A DNA stretch of 64,000 nt from Mycolicibacterium peregrinum (GCF_001665785.1 NZ_LZSO01000026.1:124001-188000), one strand, 5' to 3'. Shown: positions 1-10,273, numbered from the stretch's first letter. Numbers and translations are program-made. The notes: generated from the letters alone by a model not told the origin.

Positions 1-1611
1 CAGGTGCGCGAGGGCCACCTCGTCGAGGGTCCGCTTGAGCGTCTCGTCGTCGACGGCGCCTTCCTCGCCCGGGTAGGTCACCACGGCGCGCAGGTCACCG
101 AGCGGGACGTACGGCAACTGCGAGAGGAACATGGTTTCGTTGGGCCCGCACGGGCGGGTCAGAGTGCCCGACGTGAAGGGCCACAGTTCGGCGAGGCTGC
201 GCAGCAGCGTGGTCTTGCCGCTGCCGGAAGGCCCGGTGATCACCAGCGTGTCGCCCACCTGCAGGTGCAGGTCGAGCGGCTTGACGAGTTGCCGGCCGTC
301 GGGGGTGCGGACCTCGATGTCGGTGAGCTCCACCGTGCCGTCCACACACGGCATGGTCGCCACCTCGGGCAGATCCCTGGCCTGTTCGTTCGAGACGACC
401 AGGCCGTGGAGGCGGATGATCGCGGCGCGGTAGCCGGCGAAGTTGTCGTAGGCGCCGCGGAAGAACGACAGGCCGTCCAGCAGGCTGCGGAACGCACTCG
501 CGGTCTGGGACAGCGCGCCGAGGGTGATCTCGCCGCTGTAGAACCGCGGGAACTGCACGACGTAGGGGATGAGCTCCTGGGCCTGGTCGATCGTCAAGTT
601 CCAGCCGAGGAACTTGGTCATCCGATTGACGTAGTGCTTGTAGTTGGTCACGACCGGTTCGAACAGGCGCCGCAGGCCGGTGCGCTCGGCGATCTCGCCA
701 CGGTAGAACGCCACGGCTTCGGAGGCGTCGCGTAGCCGCACCAGGGCGTACCGGAAAGCCGCGTTGAACTTCTCGTTGTTGAACGACAACGTGATGATCG
801 GGCGGCCGATCCAGAACGCCACCACCGTGGCGAACAGGACGTAGATGATGCCGATCCAGAAGATCGCGCGCGGCAGCTCGATGCCGACGAACGGCAGCGT
901 GATCGCGCCGGACAGGTTCCACAGAATCGCAGTGAACGAAATCATCGAGGCGATCGCGTTGATCGCACCGAACAAAAGCGTCGCCGTGGACGTATTGTTC
1001 GGCCGGTTCGGCAGGGAGTCGGCGCTGCCAGTGAAGGTGTCGATGTCGGTCTGGATGCGCTGGTCGGGGTTATCGATCGTGGCGTCGATGAAGCGGGCCC
1101 GGTAGTAGGCCTTGCCGTTGAGCCAGTCGGCGGTGAGGCGGTCGGTGAGCCAGGCGCGCCACCGGAGCATGAACCGCTGGGTCATATAGAGGTCCAGCAT
1201 GATCCGGGCGACGTTGAGGGTCGCCAGGATGGCGAAGACGGTCATCGCCATCCAGAAGCCGTCTTTACCCGACTGCTTCACGGCCTCGTTGCCGCTGGAG
1301 ATACCACCGGCGATGACCTGGAAACTGGTCATCAGGTCGTTGCCGTAATAGCTGAAGAGCACGGTCAGGCGCACGCTGGTGATCACCGAGAGCAGCAAGG
1401 CGGCCAGCCAGGCCCACACGATCACGCTGTCCCGACCGGTGAAGTATCCGCTGGTGATTCGCCAGTACTGGCGGCCCCACGAGGTGAACCTGGCGAGCAC
1501 GACCAGGATCACCATCGTGGACACCGCCGCGATGAACCAGCCCTTGGCGATCCACACCAGCGAGGTCGCCAGCTCGTTGCCCCAGTCCAGTGTCGGGGTG
1601 AACATCTCCAT
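1..1611 (-). CDS. bacA: SbmA/BacA-type ABC transporter, fused permease and ATPase (3' end outside window)
   Basis: Partial gene: 537 codons are visible and it stays open to the left edge. The N-terminal half is hydrophobic with several membrane segments and contains the SbmA/BacA-like permease. The nucleotide-binding domain starts after about residue 440 and has a clear Walker A ([11 protein letters not shown], about residues 460-470, coded near 209-232). The Walker B and signature motifs lie partly or wholly beyond the edge. The start chosen is ATG at 1611 ([10 protein letters not shown]), with a second ATG two codons later. The family moves peptides and, in the M. tuberculosis homologue Rv1819c, cobalamin and other hydrophilic solutes across the inner membrane. 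It diverges from secA2 across 120 bp. In M. tuberculosis ilvG lies between the two; it is missing here. The family call is firm; the substrate is inferred. Confidence 0.9.
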   Translation of the reverse strand, partial: MEMFTPTLDWGNELATSLVWIAKGWFIAAVSTMVILVVLARFTSWGRQYWRITSGYFTGRDSVIVWAWLAALLLSVITSVRLTVLFSYYGNDLMTSFQVIAGGISSGNEAVKQSGKDGFWMAMTVFAILATLNVARIMLDLYMTQRFMLRWRAWLTDRLTADWLNGKAYYRARFIDATIDNPDQRIQTDIDTFTGSADSLPNRPNNTSTATLLFGAINAIASMISFTAILWNLSGAITLPFVGIELPRAIFWIGIIYVLFATVVAFWIGRPIITLSFNNEKFNAAFRYALVRLRDASEAVAFYRGEIAERTGLRRLFEPVVTNYKHYVNRMTKFLGWNLTIDQAQELIPYVVQFPRFYSGEITLGALSQTASAFRSLLDGLSFFRGAYDNFAGYRAAIIRLHGLVVSNEQARDLPEVATMPCVDGTVELTDIEVRTPDGRQLVKPLDLHLQVGDTLVITGPSGSGKTTLLRSLAELWPFTSGTLTRPCGPNETMFLSQLPYVPLGDLRAVVTYPGEEGAVDDETLKRTLDEVALAHL

Positions 1612-1731
1612 GCGGGCAAAGTACCCGCATCAGCTGGCACAAGCCCGGCCGGACGGTTCCAGGCGTGGTCGCGCCGATCCGGTTCGGGGTCACGCTCAAA
1701 GGCATCCGTCGCGTCCGCGTACCGTGAACAT

Positions 1732-4077
1732 GTGCCGAAGACGTCCAGCGCCAAACCGGGCCGCTTGAGCAGCAAGTTCTGGAAGCTACTGGGGGCCAGT
1801 ACCGAGCGGAACGAGGCCCGGTCGCTCTCAGAGGTCAAGGGTGCAGCCGCGTTCGAAGACAAGGCTGCCAAGCTCGATGACGAGCAGCTCACCAAGGCTG
1901 CCAAACTGCTCGAGCTCGAGGACCTGGCCGCCTCTGCCGACATGCCACAGTTCCTGGCGCTGGCGCGCGAAGCCGCCGACCGGACGACGGGCCTCCGGCC
2001 TTTCGACGTACAGCTGCTCGGCGCGCTGCGCATGCTCGCCGGTGACGTCGTCGAGATGGCCACCGGTGAGGGCAAGACCCTGTCCGGGGCGATCGCCGCG
2101 GCCGGCTACGCCATCGGCGGCCGGCACGTACACGTCATCACCATCAACGACTACCTGGCCAAGCGCGACGCGGAATGGATGGGTCCGCTGCTGGAGGCGC
2201 TGGGGCTCACCGTCGGCTGGATCACCGAGGACTCGACAGCGAAAGAGCGGCGTGCCGCTTACGAGTGCAACGTCACCTATGCGTCGGTCAACGAGATCGG
2301 GTTCGACGTCCTGCGGGACCAGCTGGTCACCGATGTCGACGATCTGGTGTCACCCAACCCCGACGTCGCGCTGATCGACGAGGCCGACTCGGTGCTGGTC
2401 GACGAGGCGCTGGTGCCGCTGGTGCTGGCAGGGACGAGCCACCGGGAGCAGCCGCGCGTCGAGGTCATCCGGATGGTCGGCGACCTCACCGCCGGAACGG
2501 ACTATGACACCGACGACGACAACCGGAACGTGCACCTCACCGAGGCCGGCGCCCGCAAGCTGGAGGCCCGCCTGGGCAACATCGACCTGTACTCGGAGGA
2601 GCACGTCGCGACCACGCTCACCGAGGTCAACGTCGCGCTGCACGCGCACGTGCTGCTCCAACGCGATGTGCACTACATCGTCCGGGACGGTGCGGTGCAC
2701 CTGATCAACGCGTCCCGCGGCCGGATCGCCTCGCTGCAGCGCTGGCCGGACGGTCTGCAGGCCGCCGTCGAGGCCAAGGAAGGCATCGAGACCACCGAGA
2801 CCGGTGAAGTGCTCGACACCATCACGGTGCAGGCGCTGGTCAATCGCTATCCCACGGTGTGCGGCATGACCGGTACCGCGCTGGCCGCCGGCGAGCAGCT
2901 GCGCCAGTTCTACAAGCTCGGGGTCTCGCCGATCCCGCCGAACAAGCCCAACATCCGTGAGGACGAGACGGACCGGGTGTACCTGACCGAGGCCGCCAAG
3001 AACCACGCGATCGTCGAGCACATCGCCGAGGTGCACGAGACCGGTCAGCCGATCCTCGTCGGCACCCACGACGTGGCCGAGTCCGAAGACCTGCATCGCA
3101 GGCTCGTCAAGGCCGGCGTTCCCGCCGTCGTGCTCAACGCCAAGAACGACGCCGAAGAAGCCTCCGTGATCGCCGAGGCAGGCAAGCTCGGCTCGGTCAC
3201 GGTGTCCACCCAGATGGCAGGCCGCGGCACGGACATCCGCCTGGGCGGGTCCGATGTGGCGGACGACTCGGCCGAGAAGGAGAAAGTGGCCGACCTCGGC
3301 GGGCTGCACGTGGTCGGCACGGGCCGGCACCACACCGAACGCCTGGACAACCAGTTGCGTGGCCGCGCCGGACGTCAGGGCGATCCGGGTTCGACGGTGT
3401 TCTTCTCCAGCTGGGAGGACGAGGTGGTGGCAGCTCACCTCGACGAAACCAAGTTGCCGACCGAAACCGACGAAGACGGCCGCGTCAGCGCACCCAAGGC
3501 GGCCGGTCTGCTCGACCATGCGCAGCGGGTCGCCGAGGGCCGACTGCTCGACGTGCACGCCAACACCTGGCGCTACAACCAACTCATCGCCCAGCAGCGC
3601 GCGATCATCGTGGAGCGCCGCGAAACCCTGCTGCGCACCGATACCGCCCGCCAGGAGCTCCAGGACCGCTCACCCGAGCGCTACGCCAAGCTGGCCGAGG
3701 GGCTGGGTGAGGACGCCGAGGAGAAGCTCACCAAGATCTGCCGGTTGATCATGCTCTACCACCTCGACCGCGGCTGGTGTGATCACCTGGCATTCCTCGC
3801 CGACATCCGCGAGAGCATCCATCTGCGGGCACTGGGCCGCCAGAACCCGCTCGACGAGTTTCACCGGATGGCCGTTGACGCGTTCGCCTCGCTGGCCGCC
3901 GACGCCATCGAGGCGGCCCAGCAGACCTTCGACACGGCGGAAGACATCGAGGACGAGCCGGGCATCGACCTGTCCAAGCTGGCGCGGCCGACGTCGACGT
4001 GGACGTACATGGTCCACGACAATCCCCTCAACGACGACACCATGTCGGCGCTGAGCCTGCCGGGTGTGTTCCGCTAG
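1732..4077 (+). CDS. secA2: Accessory preprotein translocase ATPase SecA2
   Basis: A 781-residue SecA-family motor. It shows the DEAD-type Walker A (MATGEGKT, about residues 109-116), Walker B (LIDEAD, about 212-217), and the late helicase motif region [13 protein letters not shown] followed by [14 protein letters not shown]. It is shorter than housekeeping SecA1 (about 950 residues) and has no C-terminal zinc-binding tail, as expected of mycobacterial SecA2, which exports a small set of proteins together with the SecYEG channel. The start is GTG at 1732 ([10 protein letters not shown]); an overlapping ATG at 1730 is out of frame. The pgsA2 ATG follows 9 bp after its stop, so the genes are probably cotranscribed. 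Very secure by length, motifs and context. Confidence 0.97.
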   Translation: MPKTSSAKPGRLSSKFWKLLGASTERNEARSLSEVKGAAAFEDKAAKLDDEQLTKAAKLLELEDLAASADMPQFLALAREAADRTTGLRPFDVQLLGALRMLAGDVVEMATGEGKTLSGAIAAAGYAIGGRHVHVITINDYLAKRDAEWMGPLLEALGLTVGWITEDSTAKERRAAYECNVTYASVNEIGFDVLRDQLVTDVDDLVSPNPDVALIDEADSVLVDEALVPLVLAGTSHREQPRVEVIRMVGDLTAGTDYDTDDDNRNVHLTEAGARKLEARLGNIDLYSEEHVATTLTEVNVALHAHVLLQRDVHYIVRDGAVHLINASRGRIASLQRWPDGLQAAVEAKEGIETTETGEVLDTITVQALVNRYPTVCGMTGTALAAGEQLRQFYKLGVSPIPPNKPNIREDETDRVYLTEAAKNHAIVEHIAEVHETGQPILVGTHDVAESEDLHRRLVKAGVPAVVLNAKNDAEEASVIAEAGKLGSVTVSTQMAGRGTDIRLGGSDVADDSAEKEKVADLGGLHVVGTGRHHTERLDNQLRGRAGRQGDPGSTVFFSSWEDEVVAAHLDETKLPTETDEDGRVSAPKAAGLLDHAQRVAEGRLLDVHANTWRYNQLIAQQRAIIVERRETLLRTDTARQELQDRSPERYAKLAEGLGEDAEEKLTKICRLIMLYHLDRGWCDHLAFLADIRESIHLRALGRQNPLDEFHRMAVDAFASLAADAIEAAQQTFDTAEDIEDEPGIDLSKLARPTSTWTYMVHDNPLNDDTMSALSLPGVFR

Positions 4078-4086
4078 GTTTTAGAC

Positions 4087-4710
4087 ATGGACCACGCGCC
4101 TGCTCCTGAGGGCAGGAGCGCACCGGCGCCGGATGCCGGTCGCGACCGGGTGCTCACGGTGCCCAACGCACTCAGTGCGCTGCGCCTCGTGCTGGTGCCG
4201 GTATTTCTGTGGTTGCTGTTCGGTGCACACGCCAACGGCTGGGCCGTCGCGATCCTGATGTTCAGCGGCTTCTCCGACTGGGCAGACGGCAAGATCGCGC
4301 GCCTCGTCGACAATCAGTCGTCGCGGCTCGGCGAACTGCTCGACCCCCTCGTCGACCGGATATACATGATCACCGTCCCGGTCGCCCTTGCGCTGTACGG
4401 CGTGGTGCCGTGGTGGATTGTGCTGACCCTGCTCGGCCGCGACGTGGTGCTCGCCGCCACGCTGCCGATCCTGCGCCGACGCGGACTGACCGCACTGCCG
4501 GTGACGTATCTGGGCAAGGCCGCCACCTTCGCGCTGATGGCCGGGTTCCCGTGGGTCCTGCTCGGCCAGTGGGACGCGACGTGGAGCCGGGTGGCACTGG
4601 CCTGCGGCTGGGCCTTCCTGCTGTGGGGTGTGGCACTCTACCTGTGGTCGGCCGTGCTGTACCTGCTGCAGGTGGGCATGGTGGTGCGACAACTCCCCGT
4701 CAGATCATGA
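4087..4710 (+). CDS. pgsA2: CDP-alcohol phosphatidyltransferase family protein PgsA2
   Basis: A 207-residue multi-pass membrane enzyme of the CDP-alcohol phosphatidyltransferase family, which makes phospholipids from CDP-diacylglycerol. The catalytic motif is present around residues 60-90 as DWADGKIAR followed by LGELLDPLVD. The spacing between AR and the conserved G is nine residues (LVDNQSSRL) rather than the usual eight, so there is a one-residue insertion in the signature. The substrate alcohol cannot be told from sequence; cardiolipin synthase or phosphatidylglycerophosphate synthase are the usual guesses. The ATGA overlap with the next gene (4707-4710) shows translational coupling in the secA2-pgsA2-DUF881 operon. 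Confidence 0.92.
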   Translation: MDHAPAPEGRSAPAPDAGRDRVLTVPNALSALRLVLVPVFLWLLFGAHANGWAVAILMFSGFSDWADGKIARLVDNQSSRLGELLDPLVDRIYMITVPVALALYGVVPWWIVLTLLGRDVVLAATLPILRRRGLTALPVTYLGKAATFALMAGFPWVLLGQWDATWSRVALACGWAFLLWGVALYLWSAVLYLLQVGMVVRQLPVRS

Positions 4711-5606
4711 GCACGCTGGGCGGGTACGAGTCGGGAGCGGGACTCAACGACCATGAGGCCCACGCGCCCAAGCGGATCCCGCTGCCCTCGCTGCTGCGGT
4801 CGTTGCTCTCAGAGCACCTCGACCCGGGTTACGCCGCCGCCGCGGCGGCCCGCGAGACCCGCGATCGACCACATCGGCGAATCCGCGATTTTGCGTGGTT
4901 GGTGGTGGGTGCGGGGGCGATTGCGACAGTGTTCGCAGTGGCCGCCGGTCAGGCCCAGACCGCGGCGCCCGCGGCCCGCGAAGCCCAGCACACCCTGGCC
5001 GGGCGGGTGCGGGCGGCGCAGATCGGTGCCGACAAGGCCAGCTCCGAACGCGATGCACTCGTCGATCAGGTGGACGCCGAGCGACGCAGCAGACTCGGCA
5101 TGGACGAGAACGGCCAGCATCTGCTCGGCAGCCTGGACACCGCCAACATCGAAGCGGCCGCGATCCCGATGATCGGTCCCGGGCTGACCGTCACGGTCAC
5201 CGATCCCGGTCTGTCCAAGGACCTCAGCGACGTGTCGAAACAGCGGGTTGCCGGTGGACAGCAGATCATCCTGGACCGGGACCTGCAGCTGGTGGTGAAT
5301 TCGCTGTGGGCCAGTGGCGCAGAGGCGGTTTCGGTAGGCGGCGTGCGGGTCGGCGCCGGTGTGACGATCCGTCAGGCAGGAGGCGGGATTCTGGTCGACA
5401 ACCAGCCGATCACCAGTCCGTATGCCATTGTGGCCATCGGACCGCCGAAGGGGATGGCCGACGCTTTCGACCGGACCCCGGGCCTGCAGCGGCTCCGGTT
5501 GTTGGAGACTTCCTACGGGGTAGGGGTGAACGTGAGTGCGGGTGACGGTCTGACCGTGCCCGCGGTGTCGGTGCGAGATGTCAACTTCGCCAAACAGATT
5601 GGATAG
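4707..5606 (+). CDS. DUF881 membrane-anchored protein (Rv1823-like)
   Basis: A 299-residue protein starting at the ATG that overlaps the pgsA2 stop. About 65 polar residues precede one membrane segment (WLVVGAGAIATVFAVAAG, about residues 66-83). A short coiled-coil-like stretch (KASSERDALVDQVDAERRS) and a DUF881 domain follow, with the typical GPGLTVTVTDP and LVVNSLWASGAEAVSVGG motifs. DUF881 proteins occur in Gram-positive bacteria, next to sbp and division or envelope genes; their biochemical role is unknown. It is the first of two DUF881 genes flanking sbp, a conserved actinobacterial arrangement. I infer that the three act together at the membrane. Confidence 0.9.
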   Translation: MSTLGGYESGAGLNDHEAHAPKRIPLPSLLRSLLSEHLDPGYAAAAAARETRDRPHRRIRDFAWLVVGAGAIATVFAVAAGQAQTAAPAAREAQHTLAGRVRAAQIGADKASSERDALVDQVDAERRSRLGMDENGQHLLGSLDTANIEAAAIPMIGPGLTVTVTDPGLSKDLSDVSKQRVAGGQQIILDRDLQLVVNSLWASGAEAVSVGGVRVGAGVTIRQAGGGILVDNQPITSPYAIVAIGPPKGMADAFDRTPGLQRLRLLETSYGVGVNVSAGDGLTVPAVSVRDVNFAKQIG

Positions 5607-5634
5607 GCCTGAGGTGCACAGGATGGACCGCTAG

Positions 5635-5967
5635 ATGATCGGGATCGTCGCACTGGTCGTCGGGATCGTGCTCGGGTTGGTGTTCCACCCCAGCGTTCCC
5701 GACTTCGTCGAGCCGTACCTGCCCATCGCCGTTGTGGCGGCGTTGGATGCGGTGTTCGGTGGGTTGCGCGCCTACCTGGAGCGCATATTCGACGCCAAGG
5801 TGTTCGTGGTCTCGTTCGTGTTCAACGTGTTGGTGGCCGCGTTGATCGTGTACGTCGGTGATCAGCTCGGCGTCGGCACCCAGCTGTCGACTGCGATCAT
5901 CGTGGTCCTCGGCATCCGGATCTTCGGCAACGCCGCCGCACTGCGGCGCAGGTTGTTCGGCGCCTGA
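5635..5967 (+). CDS. sbp: Small basic protein Sbp family (DUF1290, Rv1824-like)
   Basis: A 110-residue integral membrane protein with three to four hydrophobic segments (MIGIVALVVGIVLGLVF at the N-terminus; VVSFVFNVLVAALIVYVG in the middle). The motif AVVAALDAVFGGLRAYLE is characteristic of the Sbp family, named from Bacillus, where the gene lies near ftsA/ftsZ. It starts at ATG 5635, 28 bp after the first DUF881 gene, and its stop is followed after one base by the start of the second. The function is unknown; a structural role with the DUF881 pair is inferred from constant neighbourhood. Confidence 0.9.
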   Translation: MIGIVALVVGIVLGLVFHPSVPDFVEPYLPIAVVAALDAVFGGLRAYLERIFDAKVFVVSFVFNVLVAALIVYVGDQLGVGTQLSTAIIVVLGIRIFGNAAALRRRLFGA

Positions 5968-5968
5968 C

Positions 5969-6916
5969 ATGAGCGACGCGGAGCCCCCACCCAAGAAAGA
6001 CCCGGCCGAGCCGACCGAGGATCACCCGACCGAGCCGGATCACCCGACCGAGCCGACCGAGCCCGCCGAGCCGGACGGGCCCGAACCGCAATCCGAGGCC
6101 GAGCCCGAACCAGAGCCGAAACATCACGCAGAGCAGACTGCCGAGCACCACGGCCGCCACGAGATGCCCGCCGATGTCTCGCCACGCCGGTTCCGGAATC
6201 TGCGAATCGTGCGCCGCGGCCGTTCGCAGCTGGTGTTCGGCGCGCTCGGGGTGTTGTTGTGCATCCTGCTGGGCATGGCGATCGTCACACAGGTCCGCCA
6301 GAACGAGTCGGGGGATTCGCTGGAGACCGCGCGCCCGGCGGATCTGCTGGTGCTGCTCGACTCCCTGCAGCAACGTGAGGGCTCACTCAACACCGAGGTG
6401 GCCGACCTGCAGCGCACACTGCAGCAGCTGCAAGCCTCGGGCAGCAGTGACCAGGCCGCGATCGAGAACGCCCAGTCCCGGCTGGAGGCCCTGTCCATCC
6501 AGATCGGCACGGTGGCAGCCACGGGCCCCGGCGTGACGCTCACCATAGAAGACAACGCGCCAGGTGTCCCCGCCGAGACCTTGCTCGATGTGATCAACGA
6601 GTTGCGCGCCGCGGGCGCCGAGGCCCTCGAGATCCGCGGTGGCGATCAGCAGGCCGCCGTCCGGGTCGGCATCGACACCTGGATCGTCGGCACCCCCGGG
6701 GCGCTCTCCGTCGACGAGGTGACCCTGCGGCCGTCGTATTCGGTTCTGGCCATAGGGGACCCGCCGACGTTGGCCGCGGCGATGAACATTCCCGGCGGGG
6801 CAATGGACAGCGTCAAGCGGGTCGGCGGCACGATGGTGATACAACAAGCCGAGCGTGTCGACGTCACCGCCTTGCGACAACCGAAACCACGCCAATACGC
6901 TCAGCCCGTCAAGTGA
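5969..6916 (+). CDS. DUF881 membrane-anchored protein with acidic Pro/Glu repeat tail (Rv1825-like)
   Basis: A 315-residue protein. Residues 1-60 are a low-complexity cytoplasmic tail rich in Pro, Glu and Thr (repeated HPTEP and TEPAEP units). A basic stretch, one membrane segment ([19 protein letters not shown], about 88-106), a coiled-coil-like region ([22 protein letters not shown]) and a C-terminal DUF881 domain ([18 protein letters not shown], then [12 protein letters not shown]) follow. I chose ATG 5969, one base after the sbp stop, over an upstream ATG inside sbp. The repeat tail may bind a partner or be a phosphorylation target; that is inference. Confidence 0.9.
   Translation: MSDAEPPPKKDPAEPTEDHPTEPDHPTEPTEPAEPDGPEPQSEAEPEPEPKHHAEQTAEHHGRHEMPADVSPRRFRNLRIVRRGRSQLVFGALGVLLCILLGMAIVTQVRQNESGDSLETARPADLLVLLDSLQQREGSLNTEVADLQRTLQQLQASGSSDQAAIENAQSRLEALSIQIGTVAATGPGVTLTIEDNAPGVPAETLLDVINELRAAGAEALEIRGGDQQAAVRVGIDTWIVGTPGALSVDEVTLRPSYSVLAIGDPPTLAAAMNIPGGAMDSVKRVGGTMVIQQAERVDVTALRQPKPRQYAQPVK
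6000..6075 (+). repeat. Short tandem repeats coding a Pro-Thr-Glu-rich tail
   Basis: Units close to CACCCGACCGAG and CCGACCGAG recur several times in the 5' end of the second DUF881 gene and encode HPTEP/TEP units. Such tracts often vary in copy number between strains. Confidence 0.6.
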
Positions 6917-6953
6917 GCACAGCAACATCAACCGCCCGACCATAAGGAGCGCC

Positions 6954-7349
6954 GTGAGCGACATCCCAGCCGATCTCTACTACACCTCGGAGCACGAGTG
7001 GGTACAGCGCACCGGTGACGACACGGTGCGCGTCGGCATCACCGACTACGCACAGTCCGCCCTCGGCGACGTGGTGTTCGTCCAACTGCCCGACGTCGGC
7101 GCCCAGCTGGCGGCCGGCGATGCGTTCGGTGAGGTCGAATCCACCAAGTCGGTGTCGGATCTCTACGCTCCCGTCGCGGCGAAAGTCGTTGCGGTCAACG
7201 GTGATCTGGACGGCAGTCCTCAGCTGGTCAACTCCGACCCCTACGGCGAAGGCTGGCTGGTCGATCTGCGGCTCGAAGAGGGCACCCTCGAGGACGCCCT
7301 GGCCGGTTTGCTCGACGCGGACGGCTACCGCGCCGCCGTGACCGAGTAA
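6954..7349 (+). CDS. gcvH: Glycine cleavage system H protein
   Basis: A 131-residue lipoyl carrier that shuttles the aminomethyl group between the P, T and L proteins of the glycine cleavage complex. The lipoyl-lysine site is in ESTKSVSD, Lys65. The hallmark N-terminal SEHEWV and C-terminal [10 protein letters not shown] motifs are present. The start is GTG 6954, preceded by AAGGAGC at 6943-6949; a longer frame upstream would run into the preceding gene. It lies 37 bp after the DUF881 gene, so probably reads through from that operon. gcvP lies 3.3 kb downstream; no gcvT is in the window. Confidence 0.97.
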   Translation: MSDIPADLYYTSEHEWVQRTGDDTVRVGITDYAQSALGDVVFVQLPDVGAQLAAGDAFGEVESTKSVSDLYAPVAAKVVAVNGDLDGSPQLVNSDPYGEGWLVDLRLEEGTLEDALAGLLDADGYRAAVTE

Positions 7350-7538
7350 GTAATTGTTAGGGTTTCGAAGGCCGGTCGCCGAGACCGGTTCGGCCGTACC
7401 CGGCGCGCAGATATCTTCCCCATCGGATCCGGCGGTGGTGGACACAACGATGCCTGATGCGCGGTACGGTCGACGTGAGACCGACGATGGGCTGGGGCCG
7501 CGCCGGCCAACGCCACAGCAGCCAGTGAGGAGCAGCGG

Positions 7539-8018
7539 GTGACGGACAAGGACAGCAATTTGGGGGCCGACCAGTCGGAAGACGTGACGGTGGAAACCAC
7601 ATCGGTTTTCCGTGCGGACTTTTTGAACGAACTGGATGCGCCCGCAACGGCGGGTACCGAAGGCGCCGTCTCCGGCGTCGAGGGCCTGCCCGCGGGTTCG
7701 GCATTGCTGGTCGTCAAGCGTGGACCGAACGCCGGATCGCGTTTCCTGCTCGATCAGCCGACCACGTCGGCCGGGCGGCACCCGGACAGCGACATCTTCC
7801 TCGATGACGTCACGGTGAGTCGTCGACACGCCGAGTTCCGGTTGGAGAGCGGTGAGTTCCAGGTAGTCGATGTCGGCAGCCTCAACGGTACGTACGTCAA
7901 CCGTGAGCCGGTCGATTCGGCCGTACTCGCCAACGGCGACGAAGTGCAGATCGGGAAGTTCCGCCTGGTGTTCCTCACCGGTCCCCGGTCTGACGACGAC
8001 AGCGGCCCCACCAGCTAG
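7539..8018 (+). CDS. garA: FHA-domain metabolic switch protein GarA
   Basis: A 159-residue protein with an N-terminal phosphorylation segment, VTVETTSVF (Thr20/Thr21 equivalent to the PknG/PknB sites), and a C-terminal forkhead-associated domain (GRHPDSDIFLDD, SRRHAEF, GSLNGTYVN). In mycobacteria GarA binds and regulates 2-oxoglutarate decarboxylase, glutamate dehydrogenase and glutamate synthase. Phosphorylation of the ETTS motif makes it fold back on its own FHA domain and switches this off. The start is GTG 7539. The 189 bp upstream probably hold its own promoter, but no clear box is visible. Confidence 0.96.
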   Translation: MTDKDSNLGADQSEDVTVETTSVFRADFLNELDAPATAGTEGAVSGVEGLPAGSALLVVKRGPNAGSRFLLDQPTTSAGRHPDSDIFLDDVTVSRRHAEFRLESGEFQVVDVGSLNGTYVNREPVDSAVLANGDEVQIGKFRLVFLTGPRSDDDSGPTS

Positions 8019-8021
8019 CCG

Positions 8022-8771
8022 ATGACTGCCCCCGACAGACCTGCGCTGGCCGGGATGTCGATCGGCGCAGTGCTGGACCTGCTGCGGGGCGACTTTCCGG
8101 ACGTCAGCATCTCCAAGATCCGGTTCCTCGAGGCCGAGGGACTGATCACGCCGCAGCGCACCGCGTCGGGGTACCGGCGGTTCACTGCATACGACTGTGC
8201 GCGTTTGCGGTTCATCCTGACCGCTCAGCGTGACCAGTATCTGCCGTTGAAGGTGATCAAGGCGCAGCTGGATGCCCAGCCCGACGGTGAATTGCCGGAG
8301 GCCGGATCGGCCTACGCGGTGCCCCGTCTGGTCGGGGTGTCCGAGAGTGGGGGCGACGAAGTGGACGGCGCCGCCGGATTGTCGGCGGTGGCGCCGACCC
8401 AGGTCCGGCTCTCCCGTGAAGACCTGTTGACCCGGTCGGGCATCGACGAGGAGATGCTGGGGGCGTTGGTTCGCAACGGCATCATCACCGCCGGGCCCGC
8501 CGGGTTCTTCGACGAGCATTCAGTGGTGATCGCCCAGTGCGCACGCGCCCTGGGTGACTACGGCGTCGAGCCCCGGCACCTGCGGGCATTTCGCTCCGCG
8601 GCAGACCGGCAATCCGACCTGATCGCCCAGATCGCCGGCCCGGTGGGCAAGGCGGGCAAGGCAGGCGCGCGGGACCGGGCCGATGACCTGGCCCGTGAAG
8701 TGGCCGCCCTGGCGATCACTCTGCACACGTCGCTGATCAAGTCCGCCGTACGCGACGTTCTGGATCGCTGA
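8022..8771 (+). CDS. MerR-family transcriptional regulator (Rv1828-like)
   Basis: A 249-residue protein starting 3 bp after garA. The N-terminal winged helix-turn-helix of MerR type is clear ([17 protein letters not shown], then [16 protein letters not shown]). A central linker and a C-terminal helical domain with no cysteine cluster follow, so it is not a typical metal sensor. The Rv1828 group is conserved in actinobacteria between garA and the DUF151 gene. The ligand is unknown. The tight spacing suggests cotranscription with garA. Confidence 0.93.
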   Translation: MTAPDRPALAGMSIGAVLDLLRGDFPDVSISKIRFLEAEGLITPQRTASGYRRFTAYDCARLRFILTAQRDQYLPLKVIKAQLDAQPDGELPEAGSAYAVPRLVGVSESGGDEVDGAAGLSAVAPTQVRLSREDLLTRSGIDEEMLGALVRNGIITAGPAGFFDEHSVVIAQCARALGDYGVEPRHLRAFRSAADRQSDLIAQIAGPVGKAGKAGARDRADDLAREVAALAITLHTSLIKSAVRDVLDR

Positions 8772-8882
8772 GGACTAGACTCGTTTCGACGGCCAGTTCG
8801 TCTAAGTCGGGACCCCTGAGGCGAACTGGCGAAGGACGAAAGATTCGACGAAACGGCACGGCGGTGCGGAGGGCAGGCACAG

Positions 8883-9383
8883 ATGGCTGAGGTTCGCGTG
8901 GTCGGCATTCGAGTGGAACAGCCGCAGAACCAGCCCGTGCTGCTGTTGCGGGAATCCAACGGTGACCGCTATCTCCCGATCTGGATCGGGCAGTCGGAGG
9001 CCGCCGCGATCGCGCTGGAACAGCAGGGCGTCGAGCCCGCCCGGCCGCTCACTCACGACCTGATCCGAGATGTCATTGCCGCCCTTGGGCATTCACTCAA
9101 AGAGGTGCGGATCGTCGATCTGCAGGAAGGCACGTTCTACGCCGACCTGATCTTCGACCGCGACATCACGGTGTCGGCCCGGCCTTCGGACTCGGTGGCG
9201 ATCGCTCTGCGCGTCGGCGTGCCGATCTACGTGGAGGAGGCGGTGCTGGCCGAGGCCGGCCTGCTGATTCCCGACGAGAACGATGCAGATGGCGGAACCG
9301 ACGGTGGTGTGCCTGAGGACGAGGTCGAGAAGTTCAAGGAGTTCCTCGACAGCGTTTCGCCGGACGACTTCAAGGCGACATGA
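8883..9383 (+). CDS. Bifunctional nuclease family protein (DUF151, Rv1829-like)
   Basis: A 166-residue protein with the DUF151/BFN fold signature (LPIWIGQSEAAAIAL, RPLTHDL, then RPSDSVAIALR). Plant members were reported as RNase/DNase; bacterial members are uncharacterised. The C-terminus ends in an acidic tail (EDEVEKFKEFLD) seen in actinobacterial versions. The start is ATG 8883 with GGAGGG about 10 bases upstream. It lies between two MerR genes, as in M. tuberculosis. Confidence 0.9.
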   Translation: MAEVRVVGIRVEQPQNQPVLLLRESNGDRYLPIWIGQSEAAAIALEQQGVEPARPLTHDLIRDVIAALGHSLKEVRIVDLQEGTFYADLIFDRDITVSARPSDSVAIALRVGVPIYVEEAVLAEAGLLIPDENDADGGTDGGVPEDEVEKFKEFLDSVSPDDFKAT

Positions 9384-9522
9384 CCGTCGCCCGCGCCTCG
9401 CAGGTCACGGGTACATCTCAAGTGGGTATACCGGTGTCGACACGCGGCGCGGGAGACAATCGGGCGGGAATTCGGGCGCCATACTTTCATCGCAGCGGGC
9501 AATCACGGCTCGGCGGGAAGCG

Positions 9523-9528
9523 TATGCT
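9523..9528 (+). promoter_or_regulatory. Possible -10 box before the second MerR gene
   Basis: TATGCT lies in the 246-bp gap before the resR-like gene, preceded by G-C-rich sequence with no clear -35. This is weak pattern evidence; the rest of the gap shows no other feature. Confidence 0.3.
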
Positions 9529-9629
9529 CGACACATTCGAGCTCGCAGCAAACCGTCGCGGAAGAGATGGCTGCGCTGCAGGACATGGCACTACGGTGCG
9601 GGCGAGTTCGATCGGCGAGAGGATTCACA

Positions 9630-10250
9630 GTGGGTGACACGCCACGGCAGGAAGAGCTGGATCTGACCACCGGGAGCGGCGCGGAGCCGCCTGTCAGGCC
9701 AGCCGGCGAACCCGTGCAGGGTGGGCTGTTCCCCGATGATTCGGTGCCGGACGAGCTGGTGGGCTACCGCGGTCCCAGCGCCTGCCAGATCGCCGGTATC
9801 ACCTATCGGCAGTTGGATTACTGGGCGCGCACCTCCCTGGTGGTCCCGTCCATCCGGGGCGCCGCCGGCTCAGGCAGCCAGCGTCTGTACTCGTTCAAGG
9901 ACGTCCTGGTCCTCAAGATCGTCAAGCGGTTGCTGGACACCGGCATCTCGCTGCACAACATCCGGGTTGCGGTCGATCACCTGCGCCAGCGTGGCGTGCA
10001 GGATCTGGCCAACATCACCCTGTTCTCCGACGGCACCACGGTCTACGAATGCACCTCGGCCGAAGAGGTCGTGGATCTGCTGCAGGGCGGCCAGGGCGTG
10101 TTCGGCATCGCGGTATCCGGCGCCATGCGCGAGCTGACCGGCACCATCGCAGACTTCCCGGGCGAGCGTGCCGACGGCGGCGAGTCCATCGCATCGCCCG
10201 AGGACGAGCTGGCGTCGCGGCGCAAAAGCCGCGACCGCAAGATCGGCTGA
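9630..10250 (+). CDS. resR: MerR-family transcriptional regulator (Rv1830/ResR-like)
   Basis: A 206-residue protein with a MerR helix-turn-helix (SACQIAGITYRQLDYWARTSLV, then GSQRLYSFKDVLVLKIVKRLL). A second region (NITLFSDGTTVYECTSAEEVVDLLQGGQGVFGIAV) is typical of the Rv1830 group, linked to growth and cell-division control and antibiotic resilience in M. tuberculosis. I chose GTG 9630 because GAGAGGA at 9616-9622 gives a well-spaced ribosome site; an in-frame ATG at 9567 adds 21 unconserved residues. A terminator follows directly, so this ends its transcript. Confidence 0.92.
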   Translation: MGDTPRQEELDLTTGSGAEPPVRPAGEPVQGGLFPDDSVPDELVGYRGPSACQIAGITYRQLDYWARTSLVVPSIRGAAGSGSQRLYSFKDVLVLKIVKRLLDTGISLHNIRVAVDHLRQRGVQDLANITLFSDGTTVYECTSAEEVVDLLQGGQGVFGIAVSGAMRELTGTIADFPGERADGGESIASPEDELASRRKSRDRKIG

Positions 10251-10273
10251 TCTCCCGCCTCGAACAGACACCT

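Noticed and set aside
2350..3582. 410-codon open frame antisense to secA2
   Set aside because: Shadow of secA2 codon bias; no recognisable protein features.
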